Origin: Pseudorhodoplanes sp.
GTDB lineage: Bacteria; Pseudomonadota; Alphaproteobacteria; Rhizobiales; Xanthobacteraceae
Direction of reading: 5' to 3'
Assembly (NCBI GenBank): GCA_032027085.1
Contig: JAVSMS010000001.1
Location: forward strand, 124,001-188,000
DNA length: 64,000 bases
Positions 8,306 through 17,918 of this stretch are shown piece by piece. A program made the translations under genes and the position numbers. The notes beneath the pieces are model-generated. The model saw nothing but the letters and a program-made list of their open reading frames with translations. It was not told the origin of the DNA and did no database searches. Every line of letters starts with the position of its first letter. Within the stretch, counting starts at the first letter, position 1.

Positions 8306-9354
8306 CAGTCGTCCTGATCGCCGGAGAACAGGCCGAATTGCGCAGGATCGCGCGCCGGCTCGGCGAGGCCGAGATGTCTGAAAGCATGGGACGTGAGCAA
8401 GCGACCACGCGGCGTACGCTGCACGAAGCCTTTCTGGATGAGGTAAGGCTCGATGATGTCCTCTATCGCGTCGCGCGGCTCCGACAGGGCCGCCGCAATC
8501 GTCTCGACGCCGACCGGTCCACCGCCGTAATTCATCGCGATGGTGGAGAGATAACGGCGGTCCATTGCATCAAGCCCGGCATTGTCGACTTCCAAAGCAC
8601 CAAGCGCCTTGTCGGCGATGGCGCGATCGATCGGCTTGTTGCCTTCGACATGGGCGAAATCGCGCAGGCGACGGAGCAGACGCCCGGCGATGCGCGGGGT
8701 GCCGCGCGCGCGGCGCGCGATCTCATTGGCGCCGTCCGGGGTAATCGCCGTGCCGAGAACGCGCGCGCCGCGCGTGACGATGTGTTCGAGTTCCTTCTCG
8801 GTGTAGAAATTCAGCCGCACCGGAATGCCAAAACGATCGCGCAGCGGATTGGTGAGAAGCCCCGCGCGCGTCGTCGCCCCGATCAGGGTGAATTTTGACA
8901 ACTCGATCTTCACCGAACGGGCCGCCGGACCCTCACCGATGATCAGGTCGAGTTGAAAATCCTCCATCGCCGGATAAAGGATTTCCTCGACCTGCGGATT
9001 GAGGCGATGGATCTCGTCAATGAAGAGCACGTCACGCTCTTCGAGATTGGTGAGCAAGGCCGCCAGATCCCCGGCTTTCGCAATCACGGGACCCGAGGTC
9101 GCCCGGAAATTCACGCCCATCTCGCGCGCCATGATCTGCGCCAGCGTGGTCTTGCCGAGGCCGGGGGGACCGACGAACAATACATGGTCGAGCGCTTCCT
9201 TGCGCTCGCGCGCGGCGCGGATGAAGACCTCGAGATTGGCGCGCGCCTGCTCCTGCCCGACAAATTCGGCGAGACGCTGCGGACGCAACGAGGCGTCGGC
9301 AGGATCGTCGTCCCGCTTCTCCGCCGACAGGAGCGCGCGTCCGGGAGCCGCCAT
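8305..9354 (-). CDS. ruvB: Holliday junction branch migration helicase RuvB
   Basis: 349 aa from the ATG at 9354 (MAAPGRALL); upstream in-frame residues belong to the cdd overlap and are not conserved. AAA+ motor that drives branch migration with RuvA. Walker [12 protein letters not shown], Walker B DEIHRLN, sensor 1 [10 protein letters not shown], arginine finger region RDRFGI, and the C-terminal winged helix ending [17 protein letters not shown]. One base separates it from the cytidine deaminase stop, and its stop overlaps the NUDIX start. Confidence 0.98.
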   Translation of the reverse strand: MAAPGRALLSAEKRDDDPADASLRPQRLAEFVGQEQARANLEVFIRAARERKEALDHVLFVGPPGLGKTTLAQIMAREMGVNFRATSGPVIAKAGDLAALLTNLEERDVLFIDEIHRLNPQVEEILYPAMEDFQLDLIIGEGPAARSVKIELSKFTLIGATTRAGLLTNPLRDRFGIPVRLNFYTEKELEHIVTRGARVLGTAITPDGANEIARRARGTPRIAGRLLRRLRDFAHVEGNKPIDRAIADKALGALEVDNAGLDAMDRRYLSTIAMNYGGGPVGVETIAAALSEPRDAIEDIIEPYLIQKGFVQRTPRGRLLTSHAFRHLGLAEPARDPAQFGLFSGDQDD

Positions 9355-9355
9355 G

Positions 9356-9778
9356 TCAGCCCGCCTGACCGCGCGTATATTTGTTCGGCAAGAGATCGGC
9401 GATCGACACAACCTCCTCGCTGTTGCCGTTCGGCACAATCACGCGCGCTTTCGCGTCATAGTCGTAGATCGTCTCCCGGCACATGCCGCACGGCGACACC
9501 ACCTTGATGGTGCGGTCCGTGTCCTCCGGTTTCGGATGACGCACGGCCACAATAGTCTCAATGCCCTTGTCGCCCGCTTCGGTGATCGCGCGGCCGATGG
9601 CGATCGGCTCGGCGCAGACCGCCATGCGGCCAAGATAGGCGTCGATGTTGACGCCGGTCACGATGCGGCCCTCGCGCGTACGCAACGCCGCGCCGACCTC
9701 CTGCCAGTCGTTGCGGTAGCGCTGCCTGATTGCCTCGCGCGCGGCCTCGATCAATTCGTGGTCCTCTTTGGTCAGCAT
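9356..9778 (-). CDS. cdd: Cytidine deaminase
   Basis: 140 aa. Hydrolytic deamination of cytidine and deoxycytidine to uridine in pyrimidine salvage; Zn-dependent, homotetrameric type by length. The catalytic motif [10 protein letters not shown] (the first Zn ligand Cys and catalytic Glu) is near residue 54 and the second ligand pair SPCGMCRE is near 95. It sits between ruvA and ruvB, one base before ruvB, which is not its usual place; the tight spacing shows it is part of the ruv operon here. Confidence 0.95.
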   Translation of the reverse strand: MLTKEDHELIEAAREAIRQRYRNDWQEVGAALRTREGRIVTGVNIDAYLGRMAVCAEPIAIGRAITEAGDKGIETIVAVRHPKPEDTDRTIKVVSPCGMCRETIYDYDAKARVIVPNGNSEEVVSIADLLPNKYTRGQAG

Positions 9779-9805
9779 CGGTTACGCGTCTCTTCACTCT
9801 TACTT

Positions 9806-10423
9806 TTACTTCGCCAGTTCCTTCAGGCCGAAACGTATCAGCTTCGCGGTGTCGGCGCCCTCGCCGGCCTGCCGCGCCGCCGCCGCGATTGCGGCGGAGG
9901 CCTGCGGCTGAGCATAGCCGAGATTGATGAGAGCCGAGATAGCGTCCAGCACCGGACGCGGCGCCCGGCTCTCCTCGACGGCACCCGCCAAAGCCACCAC
10001 CGCCGGATCGACATTGCTGAAGGCCGGAACCTTGTCCTTCAGCTCGGTGACAATGCGTTCGGCAACCTTGGCGCCGACGCCCGGCGCGCGCGACACCGCC
10101 GCCTTGTCGCGCAGGGCAATGGCATCTGCGAGATCGGAGGGTTTCAGCGTTCCAAGGAGCGCAAGCGCCACCTTCACGCCAACGCCTTGCACGGTCTGCA
10201 GCAGACGGAACCATTCGCGCTCATGATCGCTCGTGAAACCGAACAGCCTGATCTGGTCCTCGCGCACATGCGTCTCGATTGACAACGTCGCGGCTTCGCC
10301 CTGCGGCGGCAGCGCCTGCAGCGTGCGCGCGGAGCAATGCACCTGATAGCCGACGCCGTGCACGTCCAGGATGACGTAATCCTCGCCGTAGGAATCGATC
10401 GTGCCTTTGAGCTTGCCGATCAT
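9806..10423 (-). CDS. ruvA: Holliday junction branch migration protein RuvA
   Basis: 205 aa from [15 protein letters not shown] at 10423; an earlier in-frame start would add 12 residues overlapping the DUF3592 gene. Tetrameric junction-binding protein that recruits RuvB. N-terminal OB fold (1-65), tandem HhH motifs ([18 protein letters not shown] and [18 protein letters not shown]), and a C-terminal RuvB-binding domain (about 155-205, [19 protein letters not shown]). The start overlaps the preceding gene by four bases (ATGA). Confidence 0.98.
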   Translation of the reverse strand: MIGKLKGTIDSYGEDYVILDVHGVGYQVHCSARTLQALPPQGEAATLSIETHVREDQIRLFGFTSDHEREWFRLLQTVQGVGVKVALALLGTLKPSDLADAIALRDKAAVSRAPGVGAKVAERIVTELKDKVPAFSNVDPAVVALAGAVEESRAPRPVLDAISALINLGYAQPQASAAIAAAARQAGEGADTAKLIRFGLKELAK

Positions 10424-10971
10424 GTCGCCATCCGCCCGATGCCGCGCCTGACGCACCAAAGAACATAAAGGCCCGACAGGCCCATGATCAGGCCGATGCC
10501 GAGAAACATCATCGAGGTCGCGCTTGGCCGCGGTTCCAGATAGGCGATAGCGGGATTCTCCGGATCGTAGGCAGCGCTGACTACTGCATCTTTCGGGTAA
10601 CGTTCCTTGTGCTTACGCGACAGCGCAGAGTTCTGCATGCCCCACGTATAGGGCTCGATCTCTCCGCTCGTATAATCGCGGCCATTCACGCTGTAGGCAT
10701 AGGCGACGTCCACGGTCGCGCGTGTATCGGTCTGGCTCGTCCCGTCCGGGCCGCGCGTCTGCGTGAGATGGATGCGCAGGTCGGAGCCGAGGATCTTCGC
10801 CTGCGTTTGCGGCCATCGCAGCGTGAGCGCGCCCATCACGCAGCCGTAAAGCCCGAGCGCAAAGGGCGTCGCCGCGATGAACAGCAGGAGCCGTCCGAAA
10901 TTGCGCACGCCGCGCTGATCGCGCTTGCTGGCGCGGCGGGTCCCGTGTTCATCGACCAACGGCACGCTCAT
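10420..10971 (-). CDS. DUF3592 domain-containing membrane protein
   Basis: 183 aa. N-terminal membrane helix (about 27-50, [20 protein letters not shown]), a soluble beta-rich middle (about 50-145) with the DUF3592 pattern ([16 protein letters not shown]; then [23 protein letters not shown]), and a C-terminal helix (about 152-172, [20 protein letters not shown]). Function unknown; the middle domain probably faces the periplasm. It is inserted between ruvC and ruvA with ATGA overlaps on both sides, so it should be translated at ruv stoichiometry. Confidence 0.88.
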   Translation of the reverse strand: MSVPLVDEHGTRRASKRDQRGVRNFGRLLLFIAATPFALGLYGCVMGALTLRWPQTQAKILGSDLRIHLTQTRGPDGTSQTDTRATVDVAYAYSVNGRDYTSGEIEPYTWGMQNSALSRKHKERYPKDAVVSAAYDPENPAIAYLEPRPSATSMMFLGIGLIMGLSGLYVLWCVRRGIGRMAT

Positions 10972-11477
10972 TGTGCGACAGCTCTTAACAGCGGGCTTGC
11001 GCGATGATGCGCATGACAGATGGCAATTGCGAGCGCGTCGGCCGCGTCTTCCGATTGCGGGTCGGCTTTCGGCAGCAACACGCCGATCATCACGCGGATT
11101 TGCTTCTTTTCGGCATGCCCCGCCCCAACGACGGTTTTCTTCACGAGGTTCGGCGCATATTCCGCCACTGCAAGGCCGGCGCGGGCGGGGATGAGCAGCG
11201 CAATGCCGCGCGCCTGACCGAGTTTCAGGGTGGCGCCTGCGTCCTTGTTGACGAAGGTGTTTTCCACAGCCGCCTCATCCGGCCGGAACTCTTCGATGAC
11301 GCGTGCCAGCCCGTCGTGAATCGCGACCAGCCGCGTCGCCAGTTCGGCGCGTTCGCTGGTTTCCACCGAGCCGCAGGCAAGATACGAGAGGCGGTTCCCT
11401 TCGCAGGCAATGACGCCCCAACCGGTGCGGCGGAGGCCCGGGTCGATGCCGAGAATGCGAATCGATGCCTTGATCAC
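10968..11477 (-). CDS. ruvC: Crossover junction endodeoxyribonuclease RuvC
   Basis: 169 aa from a GTG at 11477; the open frame runs much further upstream but that part lies antisense to the EamA transporter gene. Resolves Holliday junctions bound by RuvAB. RNase H-like fold with the acidic residues in [15 protein letters not shown], in [21 protein letters not shown] and near the end in [16 protein letters not shown]. First gene of the ruvC-DUF3592-ruvA-cdd-ruvB-NUDIX-ybgC operon. The exact start is less certain because the G-rich stretch is directly against the GTG. Confidence 0.96.
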   Translation of the reverse strand: MIKASIRILGIDPGLRRTGWGVIACEGNRLSYLACGSVETSERAELATRLVAIHDGLARVIEEFRPDEAAVENTFVNKDAGATLKLGQARGIALLIPARAGLAVAEYAPNLVKKTVVGAGHAEKKQIRVMIGVLLPKADPQSEDAADALAIAICHAHHRASPLLRAVAQ

Positions 11478-11509
11478 CCCGCATTGATAACGGCCCGGTT
11501 TCGTCAGAG

Positions 11510-12430
11510 CTAGCCGGCTTTGTGATCGAAAGCCCCGCTCGCAAAGGCGACGCCAAAGGAAGCCGCGATAATACCAATCAGGGCCAGCGCATCCGGGACT
11601 TCGCCAAGGACCGGAACGGCCAGGATCGCAACCAAAGCCGGCAGCAGCGCTGCGAAGGCGGCCGCGCGCGAGGGCCCGAGCCGCAGGATTGCAATCGCAA
11701 ACAGGATGGTCGCGACAATGCCGGAAAGGATGCCTTGCACCAGCGCCTGCAGGGTGATTTCTGCCACCCGCCCCTGCTGGATAGCGTCGATCAGCGGCAT
11801 TGTTCCGAACGGCAGCATCGAAATCGCCGACCACACCGAAATCAGCGCCGTCGCTTCGAAGGCCGAGAGACCGGTCTGCCGCAGCGCGATGGTGTAGATC
11901 GCCCACAACAGGGCGCTGACCAGGATCAACACATGGCCTATCGCGTCGGTCGGCGCCGCCAGCATTTGCGGCGCGACGATCACGACAATGCCCGCAGCGA
12001 TCAGAACAAATCCGGCCTTGCGCAGCGCACTCATGTGTTCGCGATAGAACAGGCCTGCAAGCAGCGCGACGAAAAGCGGCATGGTGCCTGGCAGCAACGG
12101 GCCTACCTCGGCCGCCGGCGCGAATCGCATGCCGAATGCCGCAGCCAGGAAGAATGGCGTGCCGGCACCGACAATCAGCGCGAGGAGCGCACGCGTTGAA
12201 ACACCGCGCGGCATCAGTCCGGTGCGCAGCCATAGCGGCGTCAGCGCCAGAGCCGGAATGCCGTAACGCAGCAGCGCCACAATGGAAATGTCCAGGGTTT
12301 GCGCAGCGTAGCGGGTGGCGACGATCCAGCCGGCCCATATCAAGATCGCACCGAGCGCCGATGCAATGCCGATCAGCGACGGATGGTGAGATTGCCCCTT
12401 CGTGGAAGATGTCTTCGCGGCGTCCAACAT
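11510..12430 (-). CDS. EamA/DMT family transporter
   Basis: 306 aa from ATG 12430 ([13 protein letters not shown]), preceded by a GAGAG element; a start 20 codons earlier is possible. Ten predicted helices in two EamA repeats (about 20-150 and 165-300): [20 protein letters not shown] opens the first and [20 protein letters not shown] opens the second. The family exports metabolites such as amino acids or nucleosides; the substrate cannot be read from sequence. It lies 32 bases upstream of ruvC on the same strand and may feed into that transcript, and is divergent from the TauE gene at 12610. Confidence 0.93.
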   Translation of the reverse strand: MLDAAKTSSTKGQSHHPSLIGIASALGAILIWAGWIVATRYAAQTLDISIVALLRYGIPALALTPLWLRTGLMPRGVSTRALLALIVGAGTPFFLAAAFGMRFAPAAEVGPLLPGTMPLFVALLAGLFYREHMSALRKAGFVLIAAGIVVIVAPQMLAAPTDAIGHVLILVSALLWAIYTIALRQTGLSAFEATALISVWSAISMLPFGTMPLIDAIQQGRVAEITLQALVQGILSGIVATILFAIAILRLGPSRAAAFAALLPALVAILAVPVLGEVPDALALIGIIAASFGVAFASGAFDHKAG

Positions 12431-12609
12431 CCGGCTGCAATCTCTCGCCACACCCGCATATTGCTTACGGACAGATGCGAGATGACGCAAACTGTTTCAT
12501 TATCCGGAATGTCCCGCAATAAATCACACCAATAAATCTGTACAAAACTGTCCGCGCCTGCCCTGGCATAAGAAACGCTGGTAGAGAGGCGTTCCCGCTG
12601 GTCCGATCC

Positions 12610-13389
12610 GTGTCCCAATTCCCCATCGCTGAAACTTTTTTAACTGTGATTGCCGATCCGCGCTTTCCTGTCGCGGCGGCGATTTCGATTCTGGCCGGCG
12701 GCGTGCGTGGCTTTTCCGGTTTTGGATCGGCGCTCATCTTCATTCCGCTGATGAGCGCCGTGTATGGGCCGCAGATCGCGGCGGCGACCTTTGTCAGCAT
12801 CGATCTTGCGGTCGGCGCGTTCTTCGTGCCGCAGGTCTGGCGCCATGCCGATTTCCGCCAAATCCTTCCGCTGGCCGTGACAGCGGTCCTCGCCGCGCAA
12901 TTCGGCACGCTGATTCTGCTCTACACCGATCCGACAGCCTTGCGCTGGGCCATCTCCACGCTGGTCGGGATCGTTGTGTTCATCCTTGCATCAGGCTGGC
13001 GCTATCACGCCCGACCAATTCTGCCCGTGACCATCTGCGTCGGCCTGCTGGCAGGCCTCCTGGGCGGCGCGGTGCAGATGTCGGGACCGCCCATCATCAT
13101 CTATTGGCTGGGAAGCGCCGCCGCCGCGGCGATCGTACGTGCGAACTTCATCGTCTATTTCACGATCTTTTCGGCAGCCTCAGTGCTGACCTATGCGCTG
13201 CGCGGCCTGTTGCCGCCCGAAATTCTGGCGCTTGCCTTGCTAATCGGGCCGCTGCAGATCTTCGCCATGGCAACGGGGTCACGGCTGTTCCATCTGGCAT
13301 CGGAAAAGACCTATCGCCGCGTCGCCTATCTGATCGTGGCGCTGTCTGCCATCGTCAGCATGCCGTTGTGGGGCACGCTGCTGAAATAG
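12610..13389 (+). CDS. Sulfite exporter TauE/SafE family permease (copy 1 of tandem pair)
   Basis: 259 aa from GTG 12610. About eight membrane helices with the family pattern GGVRGFSGFGSALIFIPLMS near residues 30-50 and its second-half counterpart LLGGAVQMSGPPIIIYWLG near 145-165. TauE/SafE proteins export sulfite, sulfoacetate or related organic anions. The next gene is a paralogue of the same length read in the same direction about 100 bases later, with clear residue-by-residue similarity (for example SGWRYHARPILP versus SGWRYRVTPRLP). The substrate is unknown. Confidence 0.93.
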   Translation: MSQFPIAETFLTVIADPRFPVAAAISILAGGVRGFSGFGSALIFIPLMSAVYGPQIAAATFVSIDLAVGAFFVPQVWRHADFRQILPLAVTAVLAAQFGTLILLYTDPTALRWAISTLVGIVVFILASGWRYHARPILPVTICVGLLAGLLGGAVQMSGPPIIIYWLGSAAAAAIVRANFIVYFTIFSAASVLTYALRGLLPPEILALALLIGPLQIFAMATGSRLFHLASEKTYRRVAYLIVALSAIVSMPLWGTLLK

Positions 13390-13490
13390 CACCGGAACCG
13401 GCCGTCACACATGGACGGCCTGCAAAGGCGGAAGTCGCCTGCAGCAGGGCTGTCTGCTAACCACAGTGATCTTTGGTGGGACCTATCCAG

Positions 13491-14270
13491 ATGCTTGCAG
13501 CGCCACTGGCCGAGACCGTCACGGCGGTCGTCGCCGATCCGCGATTTGCGCTCGCCGTCGGCGTGGCGGCGCTGTCGGGGCTCGTGCGCGGCTTTTCGGG
13601 TTTCGGCTCGGCGCTGATCTACATTCCCCTGGTCAGCGCCATCTACGAGCCACGTATCGGCGTCGTGACCTTGCTGCTGATCGACTTTGCCTGCGGCACA
13701 CCCTTTGCCATCCGCGAGGCGCGGCGCTGCAACTGGGCTCAATTGCTGCCGGTCACGCTGGGCGCGGTAGCCTGCATCCCACTCGGAGCCCTCGCGTTGC
13801 AATATGCGGACCCGGTCTGGCTGCGCTGGGCGATGGCCGTGCTGGTGATGGCGCTGCTGTCGGTTCTGGCGAGTGGATGGCGTTACAGGGTAACGCCGCG
13901 GCTTCCCTACTCGCTCGCGGCTGGCGCCCTGTCCGGGCTGGGCGCAGGCGCGGTGCAAATCGCCGCGCCGCCGGTCCTGATTTACTGGCTTGGCGGATCA
14001 AGCAGCGCCATCGTGATCCGCGCCAATCTGATGGTTTATTTCATTCTGCTCGAAATCGTGTCGATCGGGACCTACTGGACCCGCGGATTGTTCACGACCG
14101 ACACGATCGTGCTGGCGCTTCTGCTCGGCCCGACATTCATTCTCACGATGGCGGCCGGCGCCTGGATGTTCAAGGATTCGGCTGAGCAGACTTACCGTCG
14201 CGTCGCTTATCTAATCACCGCAATATCCGCACTATTGGCGCTGCCGATCTTTGACGGAGTGATCCGCTGA
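13491..14270 (+). CDS. Sulfite exporter TauE/SafE family permease (copy 2 of tandem pair)
   Basis: 259 aa from the ATG at 13491, which has GGTGGG about 10 bases upstream; a TTG six codons earlier is the alternative. It has the same topology and motifs as its neighbour: GLVRGFSGFGSALIYIPLVS near 28-47 and GAGAVQIAAPPVLIYWLGG near 147-165. Both end in a TYRRVAYLI helix. It arose by tandem duplication. It converges on yebC with only 4 bases between stops, leaving no room for a conventional terminator. Confidence 0.93.
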   Translation: MLAAPLAETVTAVVADPRFALAVGVAALSGLVRGFSGFGSALIYIPLVSAIYEPRIGVVTLLLIDFACGTPFAIREARRCNWAQLLPVTLGAVACIPLGALALQYADPVWLRWAMAVLVMALLSVLASGWRYRVTPRLPYSLAAGALSGLGAGAVQIAAPPVLIYWLGGSSSAIVIRANLMVYFILLEIVSIGTYWTRGLFTTDTIVLALLLGPTFILTMAAGAWMFKDSAEQTYRRVAYLITAISALLALPIFDGVIR

Positions 14271-14274
14271 CGAT

Positions 14275-15021
14275 TCAGGCGCTCATCTTGGTCATGAGCG
14301 TGTCGGACACTTCGAAATTGGCATAGACGTTCTGCACGTCGTCATTCTCTTCGAGCGTCTCGATCAGCTTCAGCACTTTCTCGCCCTGCTCGTCATCCAC
14401 CGCGAGCGTGTTCTGCGGCCTCCAGGTCAGCGCCGCCTTGCGCGGCTCGCCGAATTTCGCTTCCAGCGCCTTGGCCACTTCGGCGAGCGAATCCTGGGCG
14501 GTGTAAATGACATGGCCGTTCTCGTCGGACACGACGTCATCAGCGCCGGCGTCGATCGCGGCGTCCAATACTGCGTCGGCGCTCGCCTTGGCGGGATCGA
14601 ATTCGACCACGCCCACATGATCGAACATGAAGGAAACCGCGCCGGTCTCCGCCATATTGCCGCCGCTCTTGGTGAAGGTTGCGCGCACCTCACCGGCGGT
14701 GCGGTTACGGTTGTCGGTCAGCGCCTCGACGATGATGGCGACGCCGCCGGGTCCGTAGCCCTCGTAGCGGACTTCGTCGTAGTTGTCGGTATCGGCACCC
14801 TGGCTCTTCTTGATCGCGCGCTCGATGTTGTCTTTCGGCATGTTCTCGGCGCGGGCGGCGATGATCGCGGCGCGCAGCCGCGGATTGAAATTGGGGTCGG
14901 GCAGGCCCAGTTTCGCGGCCACGGTGATTTCCCGGCCGAGTTTGGAGAACAGCTTGGCGCGCACTTTGTCCTGGCGCCCCTTGCGGTGCATGATGTTCTT
15001 GAATTGTGAATGGCCTGCCAT
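14275..15021 (-). CDS. yebC: YebC/PmpR (TACO1) family protein
   Basis: 248 aa. Opens with the invariant [18 protein letters not shown] and continues with [20 protein letters not shown] and [20 protein letters not shown], the full three-domain YebC fold. YebC-type proteins were named as DNA-binding regulators; recent work on the family also places members on the ribosome, aiding translation of proline stretches. It is normally directly upstream of ruvC; here two TauE genes and an EamA gene intervene, though the strand is still shared with ruv. Confidence 0.96.
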   Translation of the reverse strand: MAGHSQFKNIMHRKGRQDKVRAKLFSKLGREITVAAKLGLPDPNFNPRLRAAIIAARAENMPKDNIERAIKKSQGADTDNYDEVRYEGYGPGGVAIIVEALTDNRNRTAGEVRATFTKSGGNMAETGAVSFMFDHVGVVEFDPAKASADAVLDAAIDAGADDVVSDENGHVIYTAQDSLAEVAKALEAKFGEPRKAALTWRPQNTLAVDDEQGEKVLKLIETLEENDDVQNVYANFEVSDTLMTKMSA

Positions 15022-15123
15022 GGACGGAACCGCTTTCTGGTGAATTCGGCGGCTTTATAAAATGATGCGACGGGAAAGGGCAATTCCCTATCCCGCCGCA
15101 GTTAACGGCTCATGCCAGCGCGG

Positions 15124-16116
15124 TCAGAGCGCCGTTTGCATCGGCGTCGGATAATAGCGATAGGCATCGCCTCGCTTGGCGAGATGTCCCAATCCTGGCC
15201 ACGGGAAATGATAGGCAAGAAGCGGAATCCGCTGAGCCGCGAGCATATCGAACACCTTGAGCCGCGAGGCCACCGCCTGCCTGCCGTCGGTGTCGTAGGC
15301 GAATTCCAGCCGCGGTCGCTCCGGCGCCAGAATATGGTGATGGGCGATATCGCCTGCATTGCAAAGTGTCTTTCCCTGCGAGGTAATCATGAACACGGTG
15401 TGACCGACGGTATGGCCCGGTGCGGCCATCGCCTGAATGCCGGGCAGGAATTCCTGACCGTCCTTGAAGAAGACGATGCGCTCACGGTTCGGCAGCAATT
15501 GCTTACGGGTGCCGTCAACGAATGCCTTGATCGCATCAACCGACAGCTTCGCTTCGTCGGTCCAGAAATCGAAATCGGCCTGCGCCATGTAAATCTGCGC
15601 GTTGGGGAAATTGACCGCACCATTTTCGCCCAGCAGTCCCCAGCAATGATCGGGATGTGCATGCGTGACAGCGATCGCGTCGATGTCCTTTGGATCGATG
15701 CCGGCGGCCTTCAGGTTGGCGAGCAAGCGGCCGGTATCCGGGCCCATCAATTTCTGCCAGCCGGTGCCGGTGTCGAACATTACCAGCCGCTCGCCGGTAT
15801 TCACCAGGAGCACATTCTGCTCGAGCTTCACATTGTCGGTCGGAAGGAAGTTATCCGCGAGCGCCTTCGTGAAATCTTCCTTGCCAACCCCGGCAAAGAC
15901 ATTCGATTGCGGCTCGCCAAGATGCAGCGGGCCGTCCGACAAAGCCGTCGCCTCGAAGCCGCCGATATTGAAACGATAGAAGGCCGGTGCCTGCGTGTGC
16001 AGCATCGGCGCCTTGGCGAAGGACGGCTTGGCGGCGAGCATTGCTGTTGCCGAAAGGCCGGCCAGCATGTGCCGGCGCGAAATATCGGGCCGATCAAATC
16101 GATGAGTATGTGTCAT
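15124..16116 (-). CDS. MBL-fold metallo-hydrolase with Tat signal
   Basis: 330 aa. Tat signal at the N-terminus (ISRRHMLAGLSATAMLA, about residues 11-28), so it is exported folded. Metallo-beta-lactamase core: THAHPDH near 148-154 for the di-metal site, GHTVGHTVFM with the next His near 232, GDIAHHHIL with the bridging Asp near 252, and a late His (LAYHFPWPGLG near 303). The closest described relatives are lactonase-like or organophosphatase-like periplasmic hydrolases, but the substrate cannot be assigned. It is flanked by yebC and a phosphoesterase on the same strand with 100-bp gaps, so it is probably its own unit. Confidence 0.92.
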   Translation of the reverse strand: MTHTHRFDRPDISRRHMLAGLSATAMLAAKPSFAKAPMLHTQAPAFYRFNIGGFEATALSDGPLHLGEPQSNVFAGVGKEDFTKALADNFLPTDNVKLEQNVLLVNTGERLVMFDTGTGWQKLMGPDTGRLLANLKAAGIDPKDIDAIAVTHAHPDHCWGLLGENGAVNFPNAQIYMAQADFDFWTDEAKLSVDAIKAFVDGTRKQLLPNRERIVFFKDGQEFLPGIQAMAAPGHTVGHTVFMITSQGKTLCNAGDIAHHHILAPERPRLEFAYDTDGRQAVASRLKVFDMLAAQRIPLLAYHFPWPGLGHLAKRGDAYRYYPTPMQTAL

Positions 16117-16226
16117 GTCGATTGTCTCTTTTGCTGAATGATTTGCGGAGCGTTACTGCTCGCGAAAAGGAATCCGAAGCCGCGACGAATTTGTGACCGC
16201 CGCATCACAACATTGCGACTGCAAAA

Positions 16227-17048
16227 TTATTCCCAGAACACCGGCCACGCTTCTTCCAGCCGCTCGCCGAGCCGCACCGCCGCTACGCGCCGCGCGAGCC
16301 CGGTGGCATCGTCTGTTTCGACCGCGACGCCGGACAAGGTCGGCGCGCCGGTCGCGGCCTCGAATTTGGCGGACGCAATCTTGCGCAGAAAGCGGGATAG
16401 CGGCTCGTCCTTCACCATGCCAATGATGGAATCGTAGTCGCCGGTCATGCCGGCGTCGGTCATGAAGGCGGTGCCGCCCGGCAGGATCTGATGATCGGCG
16501 GTCGGTGCATGAGTGTGCGTGCCGACTACGAGCGAGACGCGGCCGTCTGCGAAATGTCCCATGGCCTGCTTTTCGCTGGTCGCCTCGGCGTGAATGTCGA
16601 TCACGATCGCATCGGCTTCGCGCTTGAGCGCACAGACTTTCAACTCGTGCTCCACCGACGCGAAAGGATCGTCGAGCGGATCCATGAAGATCCGGCCCAT
16701 CGCGTTGACCACAAGAACCCGCGCGCCGTTCTTGGCGTCGATCATCGCAGCGCCGCGGCCCGGCGTGCCTCTGGGAAAATTGATCGGCCGGATCAACCGC
16801 GGCGCGCGCTCAATGAAGACCAGCGCTTCGCGCTGGTCCCAGGCGTGATTGCCGAGCGTGACCGCGTCGACGCCGGCATCAACAAATTCGTTGAAGATCG
16901 TCTCGGTGATGCCGAAGCCGCCGGCGGCATTCTCGCCATTCAGCACAACAAAATCGAGCTTCCAGTCGCGGACCAGGCCGGGCAGCCGCTCATTCACAAT
17001 GGCGCGGCCGGAGCGGCCGACAACATCGCCGATGAAAAGAATGCGCAC
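16227..17048 (-). CDS. YmdB-like metallophosphoesterase (TIGR00282 family)
   Basis: 273 aa from a GTG that directly abuts the TAA of the upstream 5-FCL gene (TAAGTG). Opens MRILFIGDVVGRSGRAIVNE with metal-binding Asp, then VLNGENAAGGFGIT and TLGNHAWDQ, VDIHAEATSEKQA, VVGTHTHAPTAD: the complete metallophosphoesterase metal-site set. Bacillus YmdB hydrolyses 2',3'-cyclic nucleotides (family knowledge). The immediate coupling to 5-formyl-THF cyclo-ligase is a conserved alphaproteobacterial pairing as far as I recall. Confidence 0.94.
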   Translation of the reverse strand: MRILFIGDVVGRSGRAIVNERLPGLVRDWKLDFVVLNGENAAGGFGITETIFNEFVDAGVDAVTLGNHAWDQREALVFIERAPRLIRPINFPRGTPGRGAAMIDAKNGARVLVVNAMGRIFMDPLDDPFASVEHELKVCALKREADAIVIDIHAEATSEKQAMGHFADGRVSLVVGTHTHAPTADHQILPGGTAFMTDAGMTGDYDSIIGMVKDEPLSRFLRKIASAKFEAATGAPTLSGVAVETDDATGLARRVAAVRLGERLEEAWPVFWE

Positions 17049-17642
17049 TTAGCCGACACTCCGAAAATCGATCACCTCGCGCTCCGTTAGCACGAGGTCG
17101 AGCCGGGCGTCGAATGGGGTCGCGGGCACCCTGTCAATTTCCTGCGCGGCAAAGGCCACACCGATGGCAATCGTCGGCTTCATCGCGCGGATGCGGGTGA
17201 TTGTCTTGTCGTAATAACCGGCACCATAGCCGATGCGATGACCGTTGCGGTCGAACGCCGCGAGCGGCACAAGCAGGATGTCAGGGAAAACTTCCGGTGC
17301 GTCGGCCTTTGGCTCACGGATGCCCCAGACGCCGGAACCAAGCTCTTCGCCGAAGGACCATGCGCGCATGGTGAGCGGCTTGCCACGGCCGGCGACCACC
17401 GGCAGCGCGAGTTGTGCGCCGGCATCTGCCAGCTTGCGCATCAGCGGGACCGGGTTGAATTCGCTCTTCATCGGCGAATAGCCGGACACGATCGCGCCTT
17501 GCGGCACGGCCATGGGAAAAGGCCGCGTGGCGATTGTTTGTGCGGCGGCTGTGCGATCGGCCGCCGGCAACGCATCGCGGCGGGTGAAAGCTTCGCGGCG
17601 AAGAGCGGCCTTGAGATCAATGGCCTCGGCAATTTCAGTCAT
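17049..17642 (-). CDS. ygfA: 5-formyltetrahydrofolate cyclo-ligase
   Basis: 197 aa. ATP-dependent conversion of 5-formyl-THF to 5,10-methenyl-THF, returning the storage folate to one-carbon metabolism. Motifs: basic N-terminal ALRREAFTRRDALP, substrate loop YSPMKSEFNPVPLM, and the P-loop-like C-terminal signature RIGYGAGYYDKTITRI followed by IGVAFAAQEID. Downstream of 6S RNA and zapA on the same strand, the classical zapA-ssrS-ygfA order shared with gammaproteobacteria. Confidence 0.96.
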   Translation of the reverse strand: MTEIAEAIDLKAALRREAFTRRDALPAADRTAAAQTIATRPFPMAVPQGAIVSGYSPMKSEFNPVPLMRKLADAGAQLALPVVAGRGKPLTMRAWSFGEELGSGVWGIREPKADAPEVFPDILLVPLAAFDRNGHRIGYGAGYYDKTITRIRAMKPTIAIGVAFAAQEIDRVPATPFDARLDLVLTEREVIDFRSVG

Positions 17643-17651
17643 TAGCTTAAA

Positions 17652-17702
17652 CCGTCATCCGGGATGCAGTGAGCGAAGCGAACGAGCCTCGAAGGATGAC
17701 GG
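17652..17702. repeat. Intergenic palindromic repeat (51 bp)
   Basis: Bounded by perfect 9-bp inverted ends CCGTCATCC / GGATGACGG with a purine-rich GAAGCGAACGAGCC core. This resembles the abundant intergenic palindromic repeats of Bradyrhizobiaceae genomes. It lies between 6S RNA and 5-FCL and could act as a processing or stability hairpin. Confidence 0.6.
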
Positions 17703-17734
17703 CCGCAACGCGATGAGAAAAGAACGGGTGCGGG

Positions 17735-17890
17735 CCGCGTGAGCCGTCGGATTTGCGACCCCGGGAACCTACAGAAGTAGGTGGGCGCCATATGTCCGAG
17801 CCCACGGGCCCGGTCAGGGACAGCTCCCTTCAGGATCGTAAGGCCCCGGGAGTATGAATATCCGTCGCACTCCGCAGCACCGCGCGACCA
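17735..17890 (-). ncRNA. ssrS: 6S RNA (boundaries approximate)
   Basis: 6S RNA binds the housekeeping RNA polymerase holoenzyme and acts as a promoter mimic in stationary phase. Support: position between zapA and 5-FCL, the conserved ssrS locus, and fold potential on the minus strand. A GAGTGCGACGGAT / ATCCGACGGCTC outer stem can close the molecule, CCCGGGG segments can pair inside it, GTGGGC/GCCCAC forms an inner stem, and ACCTAC-TTCT-GTAGGT is a perfect terminal-type hairpin near 17768-17783. The region has no coding sequence. The ends were placed from the outer stem and may be off by 10-20 bases. Confidence 0.75.
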
Positions 17891-17918
17891 ATGTAGTACC
17901 GAACCGCGTGCCCCGCCA

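Noticed and set aside
9356-9778. cdd as part of a toxin or anti-phage deaminase system
   Set aside because: It is an ordinary 140-aa salvage cytidine deaminase with no defence domains or partners.
10968-12440. 490-codon minus-strand frame joining the EamA region to ruvC
   Set aside because: Only the ruvC part (from 11477) is protein-like; the rest is a shifted reading of the EamA transporter gene on the same strand.
12491-12609. Clear promoters for the divergent EamA and TauE genes
   Set aside because: Pieces such as GATAAT on the minus strand exist, but no -35 at acceptable spacing could be matched.
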